Assembly (NCBI GenBank): GCA_000499405.2
Contig: HG738137.1
Location: 9,659,459-9,723,458, forward strand
DNA: 64,000 nucleotides
DNA from: Onchocerca volvulus
Taxonomy: Eukaryota > Nematoda > Chromadorea > Rhabditida > Onchocercidae
Reading direction: 5' to 3'
Made by a program: the position numbers and the translations under genes. Positions 39,159 to 52,796 of this stretch are shown piece by piece; within the stretch, counting starts at the first letter, position 1, and the number at the start of each line of letters is the position of its first letter. The notes beneath the pieces are model-generated. The model searched no databases. It worked only from the letters and a program-made list of their open reading frames with translations, and was not told the DNA's origin.

Positions 39159-42100
39159 TCAAACAGGCATACCACAAATGAAATTATGAGCTGGTATGGC
39201 CAAAAAACCTGCGCACACAATACCAAATGAATCAGACATCGAAACGAAACTCAGACTGAATTCTCTTCCTTCTACTGGGGTCTGAAACTTGAATTAAAAT
39301 TAATTTAAAAAAAAAAAAAAAAAAAAGATTACTTCTCCATAATCAACCAGATACCTTGTCACTGTATCAGGATGACAACAGTTAAGTTATATCGAAGAAT
39401 GAACTGGAGATATTTTAGCTGAGAAAACACAATGTTAAAAATTAAAACGTTCTTTAACTAATATATGAATCGAATGAAATTTTGATAGCAAAAAGCGTAA
39501 GTTCTTTTTAGGAGAATAGTGAAAGGGTCATATTTAGCATTTGGTGTGCTAAATTAAGCGATAAGAAACTCCGGATAATCTTCGTGTATTTCATAAAATG
39601 AATGAATATAAGTATTAGGCGAAATATTTTTAATTCCCGGATGATTTTAGAAAAGTTTGAAATCAAACTTGCAAACTAATCAAATATATGGCCTTTTCAT
39701 CAGTTGAAGCTAGTAAGAAATATCAAAGCCGAAAATAAGTTGCCAGGTCTGGAAAGTGTACGACATTCCAGTAGCAATTTAAATCGATAATGAAACAGAA
39801 CAGTTAGACAGTTTTTCAGTTACAGTTTTATTCGACCTCATAAATTAAACAGTCTGTCCCATATGAAAGCAAAACAGTTTTGCGCAAATTGATTAACTCA
39901 CCGACTTATGTAGCAAACGGAATATATTGACGTAAGCTGCTCCACCTAATAATCCTTCATAGAAAACAATAATAAATACAACGATGACATGGGGTATAAA
40001 CTGTTTCAGAGCATCCCAAAATAGGAAGATAGCATTTATTATCTAAAAACGACAAAAAAAATGGAAGTCAGCAAAATCATATCAAAATGTAGTATCTACT
40101 GATAATTCTTTTTTTTTTTTCGCTGGGATAATAGGATGAATGTATTAATTGTTAAAAATATATATATATATATACTAGAAATATGGAAAATCTTTCAAAA
40201 ATTTAAAATCAAATGTCTCTCGAAGATAAATATTTTTACTTGCAGAATAGGTATCAGTAGTATAGAAGATGATTGAAGTTGGATAAATTCAGCGGAAGAG
40301 CGCGAAATAAATACTCCGAGCTGATAAAGTACCTGTAAAAATAAAATATAAGTATATCGCGAAATGAGGTAATTCCAATTTCGGTTTTGAAAAATTCTAT
40401 AATACTCACTTGATACCAACGGTATTGTCCATGCTGACCAATACCAAAGCTATGTCCACAATCGAATATGAGTAACTCCAACTGCAAAATTGTCATATTT
40501 CATCTTTGAAAAATTTTTACATGAAAAAAAACATCATCCAATTTTTCGTGAAAATGTTAACTTAATTCAGTGTTGTTTTCTATAAATGGAATGAAAACAT
40601 GAGATATTTTCAGGAAAAGAAAACATATTGCACAATTGAAATGCCATATTAATGACTTTTGATTATTAATGTAATGTGTAGAAAATATCCATCACAACAG
40701 TACGATTACTATAGCAAAAATTCAATGGACTAACAAGGGAGAGTCTTTCACAGAATAATTTAAAATAGCAATTTTCCAAATCAGTAAGTTAAAACTTCGC
40801 CATAACTTACCAATCCTTGATTAATGAAATATTCCGCAAAATAAACCACAGCAAACGGTAACATATATTTTAAAATAAGAGGCTGCAAAACAAAAAAAAT
40901 TCAGGAAATTGTAGTTCATTTTGTACTTGTAAAAGAACAATTTTTATTAATATGATTTGTGCAACTGGCTTTTATCCTAGATTAAAATTCTATTTTCACA
41001 TCATTATCAGAAAATCGAGCTGAAAATATGGATATATAAAAAGGCTAAGTTCATTTATATTTTATACTTAAATTGCGTTGAAAAAAAAAACCTGCTTATA
41101 TTACCCTATGGCTCAGTATAAGATTATTAATATTCTGATGAAAGACATAACTAAATTTTTATATGAACTACATTACTTGAGCCTGAATTTTGAGTTTCTA
41201 TAGTAATAAATTCTAACACTGCAAGTGTAGAGCAATAAACTAAAGAGAGCTAATATCCAACACGATCATGAAAAAACTTTGTAGAAATTTGCAATATTGT
41301 TAGCAAATTATTTTGCTTATTTTTCATACCACAAGATATAAGAAATCATAATAAGAAATTACATTACTTTGGCTATTATTAATTTATTCTTGAAACTTTG
41401 TTGCTCTATATCAGGAACGAGCTCACCACCAGAATCATTATAATTATCTATAAAAAGCACAAATGCCACATCATCGAAATACCTCACAAAATTTTTCAGA
41501 TCTTTCGAATGAAATTTTTTTCCTTTTTTTTTTTTGCTGTTAAAGAAATAAGCTAATATAAAAATTGACATTTTTTTTCAAGTAAATGGAAAAAAAATAA
41601 AGTTTATGCTTTTATTAAAAAATAAAGCTTATGCTTTTTTCAAAGCTTAATGCCAGCTCTATTCAACTTATGTAACAACAGAGCGACTATAGTTAATGCT
41701 TATAAAACCTATAAAAGCTAACATATCAAAACATTAACTGATCAACTGTGCTGCTTCATCGCCATTGCTTATATCGCTCCTTCTTCGTCTGCTTAATGCT
41801 GAAACGACTTGTTAAATTCAAAATTTTTCATCAATTATTTCGTTGTTTCAAAAAAAAAAAAAAAGTTATAAACTGTCAATGAGAGAGTGAGAAGAATAAA
41901 AACAATTTATCATTCTACTGTACTCCAAAAAAGATCCAGTTGTCAAATTAACTACATGAAAAATACATAAAAAGAGTGCATTATATATTTGCATAAAAAA
42001 TCAACTATTCAAAAAGATGAAGCTATTTTTTATATATTTGAAACGGTTAGTCATTTAGCGTCATCTAAATCGTAAAATACTAAATATATTATTCATTTAT

Positions 42101-43338
42101 TCATGAGCGAAAAAAACGTCAAAATTTACATAATTTAAATTTCGTCTGTTGAAGTGCAAAAATCAAATGCTTACTTGCGTAGGTGACTAAATAAGTTGAT
42201 GGTTTACATATTGACACCCGATGTATGCTCACAGGTAGCAGCAGTAATTTCCAGTAACTAAGAGTTTATGAAACATAAAATGCTAGCAGGGAAACAATAA
42301 TACTAGTAATAAATTAAGAAAATGTACACTTTTTACTGGTAAGTCTAATTATGCTGTAATATTGAAGATAAAATTTATATTGAGACAAAAATTTACACGA
42401 AAGCAAAAATGAGTGGAATAATCAGCATAAGCAACAGCGCATTCCGCGGTTTCAATCCCAACATATGCATATCAGTTAGCATCGCATAAGCAAATGAACC
42501 AAAAATTCCGGCTCCACCAGTTCCGGATGACCATGCTCCCACCACATTACTGCATTCAATATTCAGTCATTTGCTAGTTGTTTTATATTTCGAATTCAAA
42601 AATTTCTTTTCTCAAATTTATTGAAAATATATTGGTAAGACTTTGATTGAGAGAGAAAAATCCGTGTCTCTGATTCTTCGCCTTCAGTCAAAGTCTAGCC
42701 AATATCCTATTCCTGAAATATGTTAAAGATGCTGAAGATGGTAAACCGAACGTCAGAAAATCTCGACAGTATTGACATACTGACTATAAGTATCTTGACC
42801 AAAATTTATATTTTAGATTTTTTTTATTCAAGGAATTGAATGCACTTCAAAAAATATTTAATTCTTGACATATTTCATCTTTAAAAGCGTATTTATTGAT
42901 TCCTGCAAATAAGCAGTTAATAACTGAAAAATAATTATTTTCTGTAAATTAGATATGACGAAAGATTCAATGTCAAGATATAAGATTGTAAAAATTTCAC
43001 TAAACAAAATGAAATATTGCTTACTTGTGAAAATAAGTGGTCAGCGAAAGAAAGGTAACTTCTCCAATACCCGCTCCGATGCTTGCTAAGGCAACACCTG
43101 CAAATACTTTCTGCATTAACATTTCCATGCCTTTTCTGAGCTAATATCTAAAAATAGTAGCATAGTAATAAGTAGCAAACTTAATGCTATCAGCATTGTG
43201 AAACATAGTGATACTCGATGTTAATAAAGTTTTTGTTTCGACTGAAATGAATGAAGAAAGTGAGTCTGTATATCATCATGAAAGAAAATGAATCAATGAA
43301 GCAGAAGTAATTTAGTCTGATTTTATCTTTTTGCTGAA

Positions 43339-43369
<31 letters not shown>

Positions 43370-44350
43370 CGAACCAGTTAAACCCATAGGAATATTTTGT
43401 GAAAAAGCAACCACTAGAAAACTGCTTATTTGAAGCAGAACGGTGAATAAATGTCGCATACTGCAATTCACATCAATCTACTCAAACTATACAGCAATCG
43501 AAACGATAAAGAAATTATTAACTTCGTGAACTTTGTTAGATAAAGAAATAACTGCCTTTGAATTTTTCAATTTAAATTTAAAGATACATTGCTTACCCAA
43601 AAGGAATCCGATGCATAACAAATGGATAGAACATTTTTACAACTAAACTTGGTATGATATTTGCTAATAACACTGAACCAGTGGATAATGGCTGGCATTG
43701 ACGGTGAACAATTGAACTCTAAATAAAACATCTTCGATTATAGGATCATAAGAATTACTGAGAAACTAATAATCAATAAATCATAAATTATCTGACAAAT
43801 AAATTATTTGAGACTAACTACTACTACAGATAAAGTAGAGAGAGAATGAGAAAAGAAAGATGATGTATAAAATAAAGGGTCAATATCGTTGCTTATTCTT
43901 TTAATAACTCTCTCTTTAATTCATACAGTAGTCGTGGAATAAAATAAAAAAGTGATAATCATTTGACCCTCTTTTGTAGCTAATTTCAATATTAAGGAAA
44001 GATAACAGGAATAGTGACCTGGCAAGGATCGTCAATACTTTTAGAAGATGCTTTAGGACCATCCTCCACTGAAAGTATGTCTTCTGCTGCACTAAGCATA
44101 ATTACATAGGCAAAATTGTTGCATAAACCGAGTATCCTGAATAACAATGATCAAATTGAAAAAAGTTAAATTATCATAATTATAAAAGAAAAGATGTAGT
44201 TTATCTACAAATCATACTTAAATACCGAAAATTAAAGAAGTCGTTAATATTTAACTATTTTATGAACAAATCAATTTTCATATCTTACCAAAAAGCAAAC
44301 TGATTTCTTGAACTGCCATGGCCACTAGAGGCACCTTCAACTGTTGGCAT
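39159..44350 (-). CDS. CLN3 (battenin)-like lysosomal membrane protein, 13 exons
   Basis: Exons on the minus strand: 44350-44289, 44136-44019, 43718-43597, 43460-43384, 43097-43025, 42549-42399, 41536-41488, 41447-41368, 40882-40811, 40481-40410, 40332-40240, 40042-39902, 39281-39159. All phases match, giving 410 aa (human CLN3 438). Family blocks: RNQFAFWILGLCNNFAYVIM and LSAAEDIL near the start, IGAGIGEVTFLSL, WSSGTGGAG, VVYFAEYFINQGL, QYRWYQVLYQLGVFISRSS, YEGLLGGAAYVN and SDSFGIVCAGFLAIPAH at the end. About ten or eleven hydrophobic segments alternate with short loops. CLN3 resides in the lysosome or late endosome and is needed for clearance of glycerophosphodiesters; loss in humans causes juvenile Batten disease. 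The start at 44350 fits the short N terminus. The exon at 41536 is 49 nt and begins with C followed by twelve A, encoding a Lys-rich loop, so its frame depends on homopolymer length. Confidence 0.94.
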
Positions 44351-47300
44351 TCTTTCAGTTGTTTAAAATATTCAAGTTTGAATGCCGTGAACCATATTTT
44401 AATTTCATGCAGTAACTGGAAAAGTAAAAAAGAGAAATGAAAATAAATAAGAGAAGATAAACTCAAACAATAATTATATTTATCTCGATTACTCAGCCTT
44501 TCACTTTGATATTTCCACCATTCATTGACTACGACAGTGAATGAATGATATGACAGTTTGTTTGATTTTGCAAATCAAAAAAATTAAAAGTTATAATGAA
44601 CAAAGAATATTTTATATCCAATGTATATAACTGGTCATCATACATTCATGCAACATCGTTATTATTCATTGAATGAATTTCTTGTTAAATTACGTTATAA
44701 AAATTAATGGATTAATGATATATATGATATGATATGATGTAAGATACCACACAATTTACAAATTCAATCTTCTAATTCTATTGAAAAATCTTTTGACTCT
44801 TATAATTGCTACCGTTGTCTTTATTTTATTTCGCAAAAATTTATCAATCTCTATCATTTCTTCAATTACAATACACTCTTAGCTCCTTTGCTATCAACGA
44901 ACTTTCAAAATCAAGCAGTCTCTCCAACTCAGCTATCTCTTGCAATCACTATTTGATAGCTAATTTTTTCACAGCCTTTCTTTTTCTCGGAATGGATGGG
45001 ATATTATGAAAAAATAATCCTCCCCGCTGAATTATCAAATTTGAATGATGTGCTGGGGAATACGGAATTATCATTTTAGTCAAATTTATTTTTCAGATTT
45101 ACCCTTCTTTTCCCGTTTAGTAAGATAAAGTGCATAAGGAACGTGAATGGTGCGACGAAGTTTTAAAAAATTAAAAAAAAAAAATTACTCATCTGGTTAA
45201 AAATTACTCAGAATTACATTTCAAAATTGCTCATTTATTGTTTCTTGCAACAAATTCTTCAGTAATTTAGTACGGGCTTTTTTTTATAAAAAAAAGTGTA
45301 ACAGGAGAAAATCACAAAACTTCTGGGAAATTTAAGTCTTCTTTGCAAATACTAACCCGAATATGAACTTGAACTTCACTTAACAGGAAAAATACTAGAA
45401 GGAAATGTTTTTTATATTTAAGGAATTTTTTTCAATCAGGCCAATCAATGTGAATTTGTCTAAAATGTTAGTAAAGAGATTCGTCTTAATCTTTCCTATC
45501 TTTTTTGCAGTATTTAATTTCCTTTTATTTTCTTTTAATATAATGTATCACAGTTTAATCCAAGTTTTACAAAATTACACCTTGACATAGATCATGACTT
45601 ACCTTAATTGTTATAAAAAGTTTGAAATGCTCAAAATCATTCGAAATTAATCGTTTTCTGTCAAATATTATTAGACATCTTCACCAAAATGACTCATTTT
45701 GTTATTTTTAAGATGCTAAACGGCAATATCAGATAACGTAACATTTACGTGATGATGTAGCCAAACGTCATTTACGTCAATACACTAATCTTCTTGGTCT
45801 CATGATGTCAACCTTTTAAAATTGCTCATAAAAATTCAAATTTCAAAAATAATTAAACAACTGTGTTAGATCATTGAATAGGTTTTTTGGTAACTCTTGG
45901 AATATAATGGTGAAAAACAAATAATGTTTCGATTTTTCAAAATATGTTTTTGAATTTCACATCCGTTTTGCTATCTTTGTAAATAATTTGTCAACACTTA
46001 ACATGAATCAGATGTTAAATTAGTGAAATTTTCGAAATACTTCAACTAAAGCAATAATGTCAAATAAATGCAACAGCCTTGTTTTGTCATAGATTTTGGT
46101 CAAAATTTTACAAATCATTTTTCAAATTCCAAATTAATTTACCTCGTTTTTTTGTATTGCATTTGCAGCTGCAGTTTTATAACATTAGTTGGTACAATTT
46201 TTGCAGACAAAATGAGGATTATTAATGATTAATTAAGGAGAAGATGACAAGAGCCTGGGGTCATTGCAAGGCTTGGGATTAGGAAATGATGGAATAAGCC
46301 TGAATTTGTCGTTAAATTGCATCATTGAAGGGATACAAAAGTGAAAAGAAAACTAATGAAAATGCGCGAAAATAATGAGGAAAGATTATATGGCTTAACA
46401 ATATGGCATCATATTCTTTTGCATGATCGGTATTTCTACTTTTCGACATTCTCATTAAATTAAAGTTTTTAATTTAATTTAATTTAATTTCACTCGAGTA
46501 AACCTACGGATTATTCTTTACACTCCTTTTACCAATTCTTGAAAAAAAAAAAAGAAGGAGCATATCACTAATCATTAAATTTTCCGCTTAGTTCATCCGT
46601 TAATTTAATTACTGACTTACATAATTCATAGAAAACAAAATAAAACTATTTCTTTCAGTTTAGTTTTGTTTATTTAAATTCACTTAATTCACTCAAGTAC
46701 GATTAAATTTAACTGATTTCAATTTAACTCTTACTCGCTTCACTTCAGTACTTGATGTTTCATTTTTTCATACAAAATTGTCTTACTTATGAATTCTTCA
46801 ATTCTGCAGTAGCCAAACGCCTTTCCTTTCCTCTCTTTTCATCTTTCCTTATCGATTGTAATTATTTTCATTTATTTTCACAACTGTGCCTTTTGAGCAA
46901 TGACAGTTTAGATCAACGATTATGCTTTTAGTAAATAACATTTTTCTCATCGATTAAGTATAAATGTATACATACTTTTGAGATTCGTTAATATTTTTCT
47001 TCGATTCTCAAAATGTTACATAAGTTTTATCATTTCTAAATCTTCTTGATAAGTCTTATAAATTTGATTGATAAATAGAGAAATGAAAGACATCAAAAGA
47101 AAACTTAATTACAATCTGAAAAATCCACCTATCATATTATCAAACATAAATATCCATCTAGTATTGACTTGATTTGTTATCACAATTACTTCAGTTCAAA
47201 CTCTTCCAATAAAACATCGGTAAATGAAGTAAAATCAAACAGGTCTCATTCTTTTAACTTCCAAAAATTAAATTTAACAGTATAGTCTATACATTTTGAA

Positions 47301-48627
47301 ATGCAACATTTGATGAATAGCACAACAAATGTACATGAATGAACTTTGCCTTTCTTGGCTCATCGTCAAAACAAATTGTTGTTTCATTGGCGGCAGCTTG
47401 TTTCATTTCATTTTTTCTCATATTTATATCTTTTCTAAACAAATCTTACTGATATATTTCTCTTCTAAATCCAAAAAATATAATTTCAAAAAAAATAGAA
47501 ACAACTTAATTTAGTCCGAATAGTCTCTGGCATTCATCACAATCTTCACGCTAATTTTTGCCTAATTAATTAAATTGTTGAATATGTAATTGTTACAAGA
47601 ACATTGATTAATGCTCGCATTCTTATTGTTATACAATTGAACTAAACTAAATGATACTGTATATTCCTTATTGTTATACATATTTTTTATTGTTATAGTA
47701 ATATATATATTCCTTATTGTTATACATATTTCTTATTGTTATAGTAATATTTATATATAAGGGTTGTTTACAAAGTCTAATGAATTTAAAAATTCTTAGC
47801 ATATGGAAAGTATATAATTTGCTAAATTCTCAAACATTCTAAATGTAGTTTTAAATGTAGTTGTAAATTTGCAACATGCCTCTGATACAGATACATAGAT
47901 TTGTCTTTGTAATTAATTAATTAACAACATAGTCAACGAATTGATGATCTTTTTTTTGTTTGGCAAATAAAAGATATCAGCTATAACATTAAACTATCGC
48001 ATTTTTTGTATTCAAATTTGTATTCAAATTGTATTCAAATTGAATAGTTCAAAAAGTTTCAATTCAAAAAAATTTGAAAATTCCTTTTTTTTTTCCCTTC
48101 CTTTTTTGATACATCCATTTAACAGGATGACAATCTGTTGAATTCATCTTGAAAACTTTTCAAAAAGAAAGAATAAAAAAAAAAAAAAAAATCGCTCTAT
48201 CAATGCGTAATAAAATGATTTTGATGAAATTTCATGTCCTTTTAATGATGAATAACTGTAAATACATATTTGTCGCTGTAATTTTATGAAAATGAATGGA
48301 TTTTTTTTATCAATAAAAGAATTTTTTAATTTTTTTTTTCTTCTAAAAACTTTTAATTTTAAAAAACTTTTTAAATTGCTCATTTCTCAATTATAAATTA
48401 TCCATTTCGTTTTGCTACTTTTTGAAGGAAAACAATAAAAAGTTACTTTCTCGGGTAAACAACAAAAATTCACTTTTGTTTCGATTAAATGCGAAAAAGT
48501 AATTGTCCAGGAAGGAAGAATAGGTAATTAATCAATCAATCTTTTAGTCTATAAACACAAAATTTCTTCTCCCCCCGTTTTTTTCCTTTCATTTTTGCAA
48601 TCAAACAGAGTTAATATTCAATCTTAC
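44351..48627. other. Gene-poor region upstream of CLN3
   Basis: Contains the CLN3 5' flank and possibly the unresolved 3' end of the unidentified minus-strand gene beginning at 51739. A GC-richer block at 46233-46330 is open on both strands and could be a terminal exon, but neither reading is supported. A short (TTAAT)n tract lies near 46468-46490. Confidence 0.45.
47655..47757. repeat. Two-copy tandem repeat, about 48 bp
   Basis: Two adjacent units of the form TATTCCTTATTGTTATACAT, then ATTT(T/C)TTATTGTTATAGTAATAT, differing at a few bases. Confidence 0.85.
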
Positions 48628-51600
48628 TTTTCAAGCATTTTTCATCGAAGCCTTTTTTCAATTCATCTTCCAAGCTTGCTATTGCTTTTCAACCAAAAAA
48701 TCTTTGAATTTGTGATGCATTTTTGATTAAATTCAATCCATCTATCCCATCCATTCATTCGCCTTTCTTCTCTCCTAAATAGAAAAGAATCAAAAAGTGC
48801 TACAGTGCAATGATACATCAATCAAAAGCTGCTCCTATCTGATTCATTTCTGCGGTCACTTTGAAAAAAGAAATTTGATTTGCTGCGAAATTGAATCAGT
48901 CAATTCTAACTTTCGCAAGTACATCGTAATTCTAACGAAAATGCAACAACACTAAGCATTTGAATAAAATCATCTTACATACAATTGAAATCATCTAATT
49001 TGATAATATAAAATTGAAATGGAATTACTAAATGATCTCTATTCACTTCTCGCACATTATTTTCACAATAATTTGATACTTGGAATATATATTAAAAGAA
49101 ATTAGAATATGAAAAGAAAAAAGTTAAATTAAAGAATATTAGCGAAAATAACATTTTAACAATATAAGAAATAAGCTTGACATGTTTATTGCAATGATGA
49201 ATTAAGCCAATTCACTCAACCACTATTAAATCATTTTCTTTTCTTCAACATTCTTCTTTTAATTAATCATAAAAATTAGCCTAGTTTGATTTCGAGAACG
49301 TTCGTTGCAAATTCTGCTAACCAATTTCGATTTTTTTGATTCTCGAAATTATATCAATCATTGTTTTCGTCATTTCCACTCTTCCTTACACGGAAAAATT
49401 TAAATTATTCTGGAAAAATGCCTCCAACTTTTCTGCATTATCATAAAATATAATAATACAGATAAGGACAGAAAGAAATTTCTACTTGTTTCATTTTTCT
49501 TTGGGAATTTATTGGAGAGAGAGAGAGAGAAGGTAATCCGGGAAGAATCGAATATTTTAAATTAAAATTAGCTACGAATTGCTTGTATTTGGATTCTACC
49601 AGAATCAAAATTAGTTTCGGAATATTTTTGAAATAAAAGTTATGATTGTTTTCAAAAATCAATCGCTTAAAGAATCAATCAATTAATGGGATGAAATATT
49701 ATCAATGATACATAAATTTAATTATTTACACAACAACGATTTCTATAAGTATCGTTATTTCTATAATTTACTGTTGCTATCGCACGAACTTCAATAAGTC
49801 CGTCGAAATGCTTTCATAATTAACTTTTAATTTTTTTCATCCATTGTGCGACAAAGTTAGGCCAAATTTATATACTTGTCAACCAGATATCTGAAAGTGA
49901 CACTTTTGTCAACTTGAAATGAAATGAAAACTCTTCATCTTCTCATTATCATCATTTTAGATTCTTTTGCTATATAGATCGGTACTGCCATGAGTAAGAT
50001 ATTTCTATAAGTTAATATTGATATTTAAACTCACGTCATATGTTTACTAATTAATTCACAAATGAAAACTTTTGATGCTAATATTTTTCGAGAAATATTT
50101 ATAATTAAAATTAATTTTCACAAGATAAGTTTTCAATAAATCTTCTCGATAAACTATATTTCTTTCCGATCGATAGAAATCATCTTTTTTTTTTTTTATC
50201 GTAAAATTTTATCATAAGAAATTTTGTTATTTAAAAAATTAATTTCAAAATCAATTATTTTGTTATAAAAGGAATTGATTTCAAAGTGTAAATGAAAAAT
50301 TTTAAGGATATATTTCATCTTCAGTATTTCTTAAATTCATATTGTGAATTAAATAAAACTACCGTTTGAATGATGAGAATTTGTTGTTCTCGTTGTTATG
50401 GTGAAGAAGGAGTGTCTTTTTGAAGTTTCTGAAAAAAAAAAAAAGCAAATCGTAATGGATCCTCACTTCCAATGCTCTCTTGATCTATTGGCTCTTTTTG
50501 AAAGTTATGTTGAAAGATGAAAAGAGACAAAGTGTGTAGCCTAAGCCTAGGCTTTGCACCGATTGTTCATTTATTTATTTCAGGCTGATTATGGCTGGAT
50601 GGATGGGAAAGAGCGCAGCACTTGCTCGGACGAATCACAAATTGTACTTTTTTTCTTTCGTTTTTTTTTCGTTTTCTTTTCAAACTACTGTTTGAAACGA
50701 AAACGAAGGAATCTTTTTTGGAAGGCAAAAACATATTCTCCTTTGAAGATGTCAACTTCAGATTTCATATTTGCTTATTTCAAGCATAAACTAATCTATC
50801 GCTTCCATTCGAAAAACTTTCATTCCTCTCGTTTATTTGCTAGCAAAGTGATAAGTTTAGAATGATATTTTCTAAGTTGCAATCTGATAAACTTCATTTT
50901 GGAATCCCAAATTAGAGCTAATGAAGATTCAAGAATATTTCCTAAAAAAAGTTGAAATCTAATTGCCGATTTCTTCAAATTGTTACCTAAAGATCTTAGT
51001 TAGGATCCTTAATTTTTCTTTTTTTTTTTTTTTTTTTTTCTTACAAGATCAATAATTTTGATCTGGATCTAAAGTATCAAAGCGATTCTCATCCATTAAA
51101 ACTATACTATATTCCTGGAATGAATTAATTCTAGATTAAATTCCTTTCTATCTAGTCCTTAGTCTGAGAATTCTGATCGTATCCACAAAGAAGTTATGGT
51201 CTGGAAATTTTTTTTCTTGAAAAAATCATTAACATTTTGAATGCTATTTATCAAATGTTGTATACAAATAATTGAAATTGAAATCATCTTTCGAATTCAA
51301 GTATTCGATGAAAAGGAAATAAAGTCAAAATTAATTTACTCGGCAAAAAAAAAAAATGAGTAATACTTTCAAAAGTATTCAATTAAAATCAACTTACCAC
51401 TGAATGCTCCTACAGATGCTGTTGCTATTTGTTTTATTTCTTTCCGAAATAGTCTCAGATTTTTAGTTGGAACCTGAATTTTTTAATTGATTAATTAGTT
51501 TTAAATTTTTCAATGACGATGATAAACAATATCATATAATTGCTAATGTTAATGAAATAAAAATTCAATTTTTAATTTAAGAATTAAATTTTCATTTCAA

Positions 51601-51739
51601 ATTCGATAAAAATGCCAATAGTTTCGAAATTTTAAATTAATTTATGCAAAAAGCAAAATCAAATTGCAACAATTCCGAAAAGTTTACATCACTTATTCCG
51701 CATACATACCTGTCTTCTACCTGTCCTCTTCTCTTTCAT
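48628..51739 (-). CDS. Unidentified minus-strand gene, four phase-compatible exons, 3' end unresolved
   Basis: Exon 1 runs 51739-51710 (MKEKRTGRRQ, donor CAG|GTATGT, in-frame stop just upstream). Exon 2 runs 51473-51398 (VPTKNLRLFRKEIKQIATAS, then VGAFS; acceptor TTCAG, donor G|GTAAGT). Exon 3 is 50428-50363 (ETSKRHSFFTITTRTTNSHH, then SN; poly-T/CAG acceptor). Exon 4 is 48678-48628 (ASLEDELKKGFDEKCLK, donor A|GTAAGA). Phases 0, 1, 1 and 1 agree across every junction, and each splice site is close to consensus, which is hard to get by chance in four pieces. The product begins basic, becomes Ser/Thr/His-rich and then acidic-amphipathic, with no membrane segment or family motif that I recognise. 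The terminal exon(s) probably lie between 48.6 and 45 kb; candidates at 47552, 46440 and 46310 fail on phase or acceptor quality. Confidence 0.45.
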
Positions 51740-51831
51740 TATGTTAATGAAGAAACATGAAAAAAGTCTTCAAGCTATGGCGAAAACTTCCGGTTGTAGA
51801 AAAAAAAAAAAAAAAATCAACGTGCGATGTG

Positions 51832-51925
51832 AATGTGTGGGTGTGAGTGCGTGGGTGTGTGTTTGTGTGTGGGCGTGTTGTTGTGGATGTATAAAAAGGA
51901 TGCGTGGGTGTGAGTGGATGTTTAT
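51832..51925. repeat. Imperfect (TG)n microsatellite
   Basis: GTGTGGGTGTGAGTGCGTGG-type sequence. Overlapping open frames on both strands here are repeat artefacts. Confidence 0.85.
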
Positions 51926-52701
51926 ATAAGTGTATCTGAGTCATTATTGTACATATTTATGGTAGGTACGTCATATCCTAATCTGTGTATTAGCATAAAC
52001 TCAGCATGACCTTTGACCCAAGAGAGGTTATTCATGTAGCAATTACGATTAGTACCACTCGATGACAGGTGCAATGCGCGATTAATGTAAGAAATGGCTG
52101 ATTATTGTTATTGTTTATAATATGAAGATAGACGAGACGTGATATCTGATTACTGTTTATTACAATCAAACTATCGAATAGATTCACTTACCCTAATTAA
52201 CTTGTCTTTTTTAAAGCAATATATTCTGGCTTATCTTTACCTGGCCTAAAGCCTTAAATACCTAGGTAAATTTGAGCAAAGAATTTGGATTATTCTCTGG
52301 AGAATATGAACAAATGAAAACATACACCTCCATTACAGTAATATTTTGAAAAATTTGTGCAATATTATTGAAATAATAATTGAGACAATTATTATGTAAT
52401 TGCAAAATTGAAGCAAGTCGAGTTAAATTGATTGAAATTCTAATTCCTATCGAGTAAATTTTATAATTATGCATTTTTTCGATTGCAATTTTTGGGTTGA
52501 AGATTATGTTTGCATTAAAATGATGATCTATATTCTTGTAAAGATTCTTGATCAAGCCTAAGCATTGATTGAAAATAATCAATCGATCAAAGGATCAAAT
52601 ACTAATACTGTCGGCTTAAACTAATGAAAATTTGAAACAGCCATGTCGTCGTCCAACATGACTAATACCTCCGATCATAAATGCCGGAAATGTACGCAGA
52701 T

Positions 52702-52796
52702 GCTTAAGCACTACATACACACACATACAAACATACACATACACAGATATACACATGCACACATACACAGACATACACAGATATCAACATACACGA
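52702..52796. repeat. (ACACATAC)n microsatellite
   Basis: Interrupted CA/CATA repeat giving a spurious His/Thr/Ile-rich plus-strand frame. Confidence 0.9.

Noticed and set aside
47514..47552. REDCDECQRLFGLN terminal exon for the unidentified minus-strand gene
   Set aside because: Reads well and follows an ATTAG acceptor, but joining it to the donor at 48628 (phase 1) gives an immediate stop.
50582..50641. TTTCAG-bounded segment reading ADYGWMDGKERSTCSDESQI, considered as an exon of the zinc-finger gene
   Set aside because: Donor is weak (ATT|GTACTT), and its phase 0 end would create a stop in the exon at 58052.
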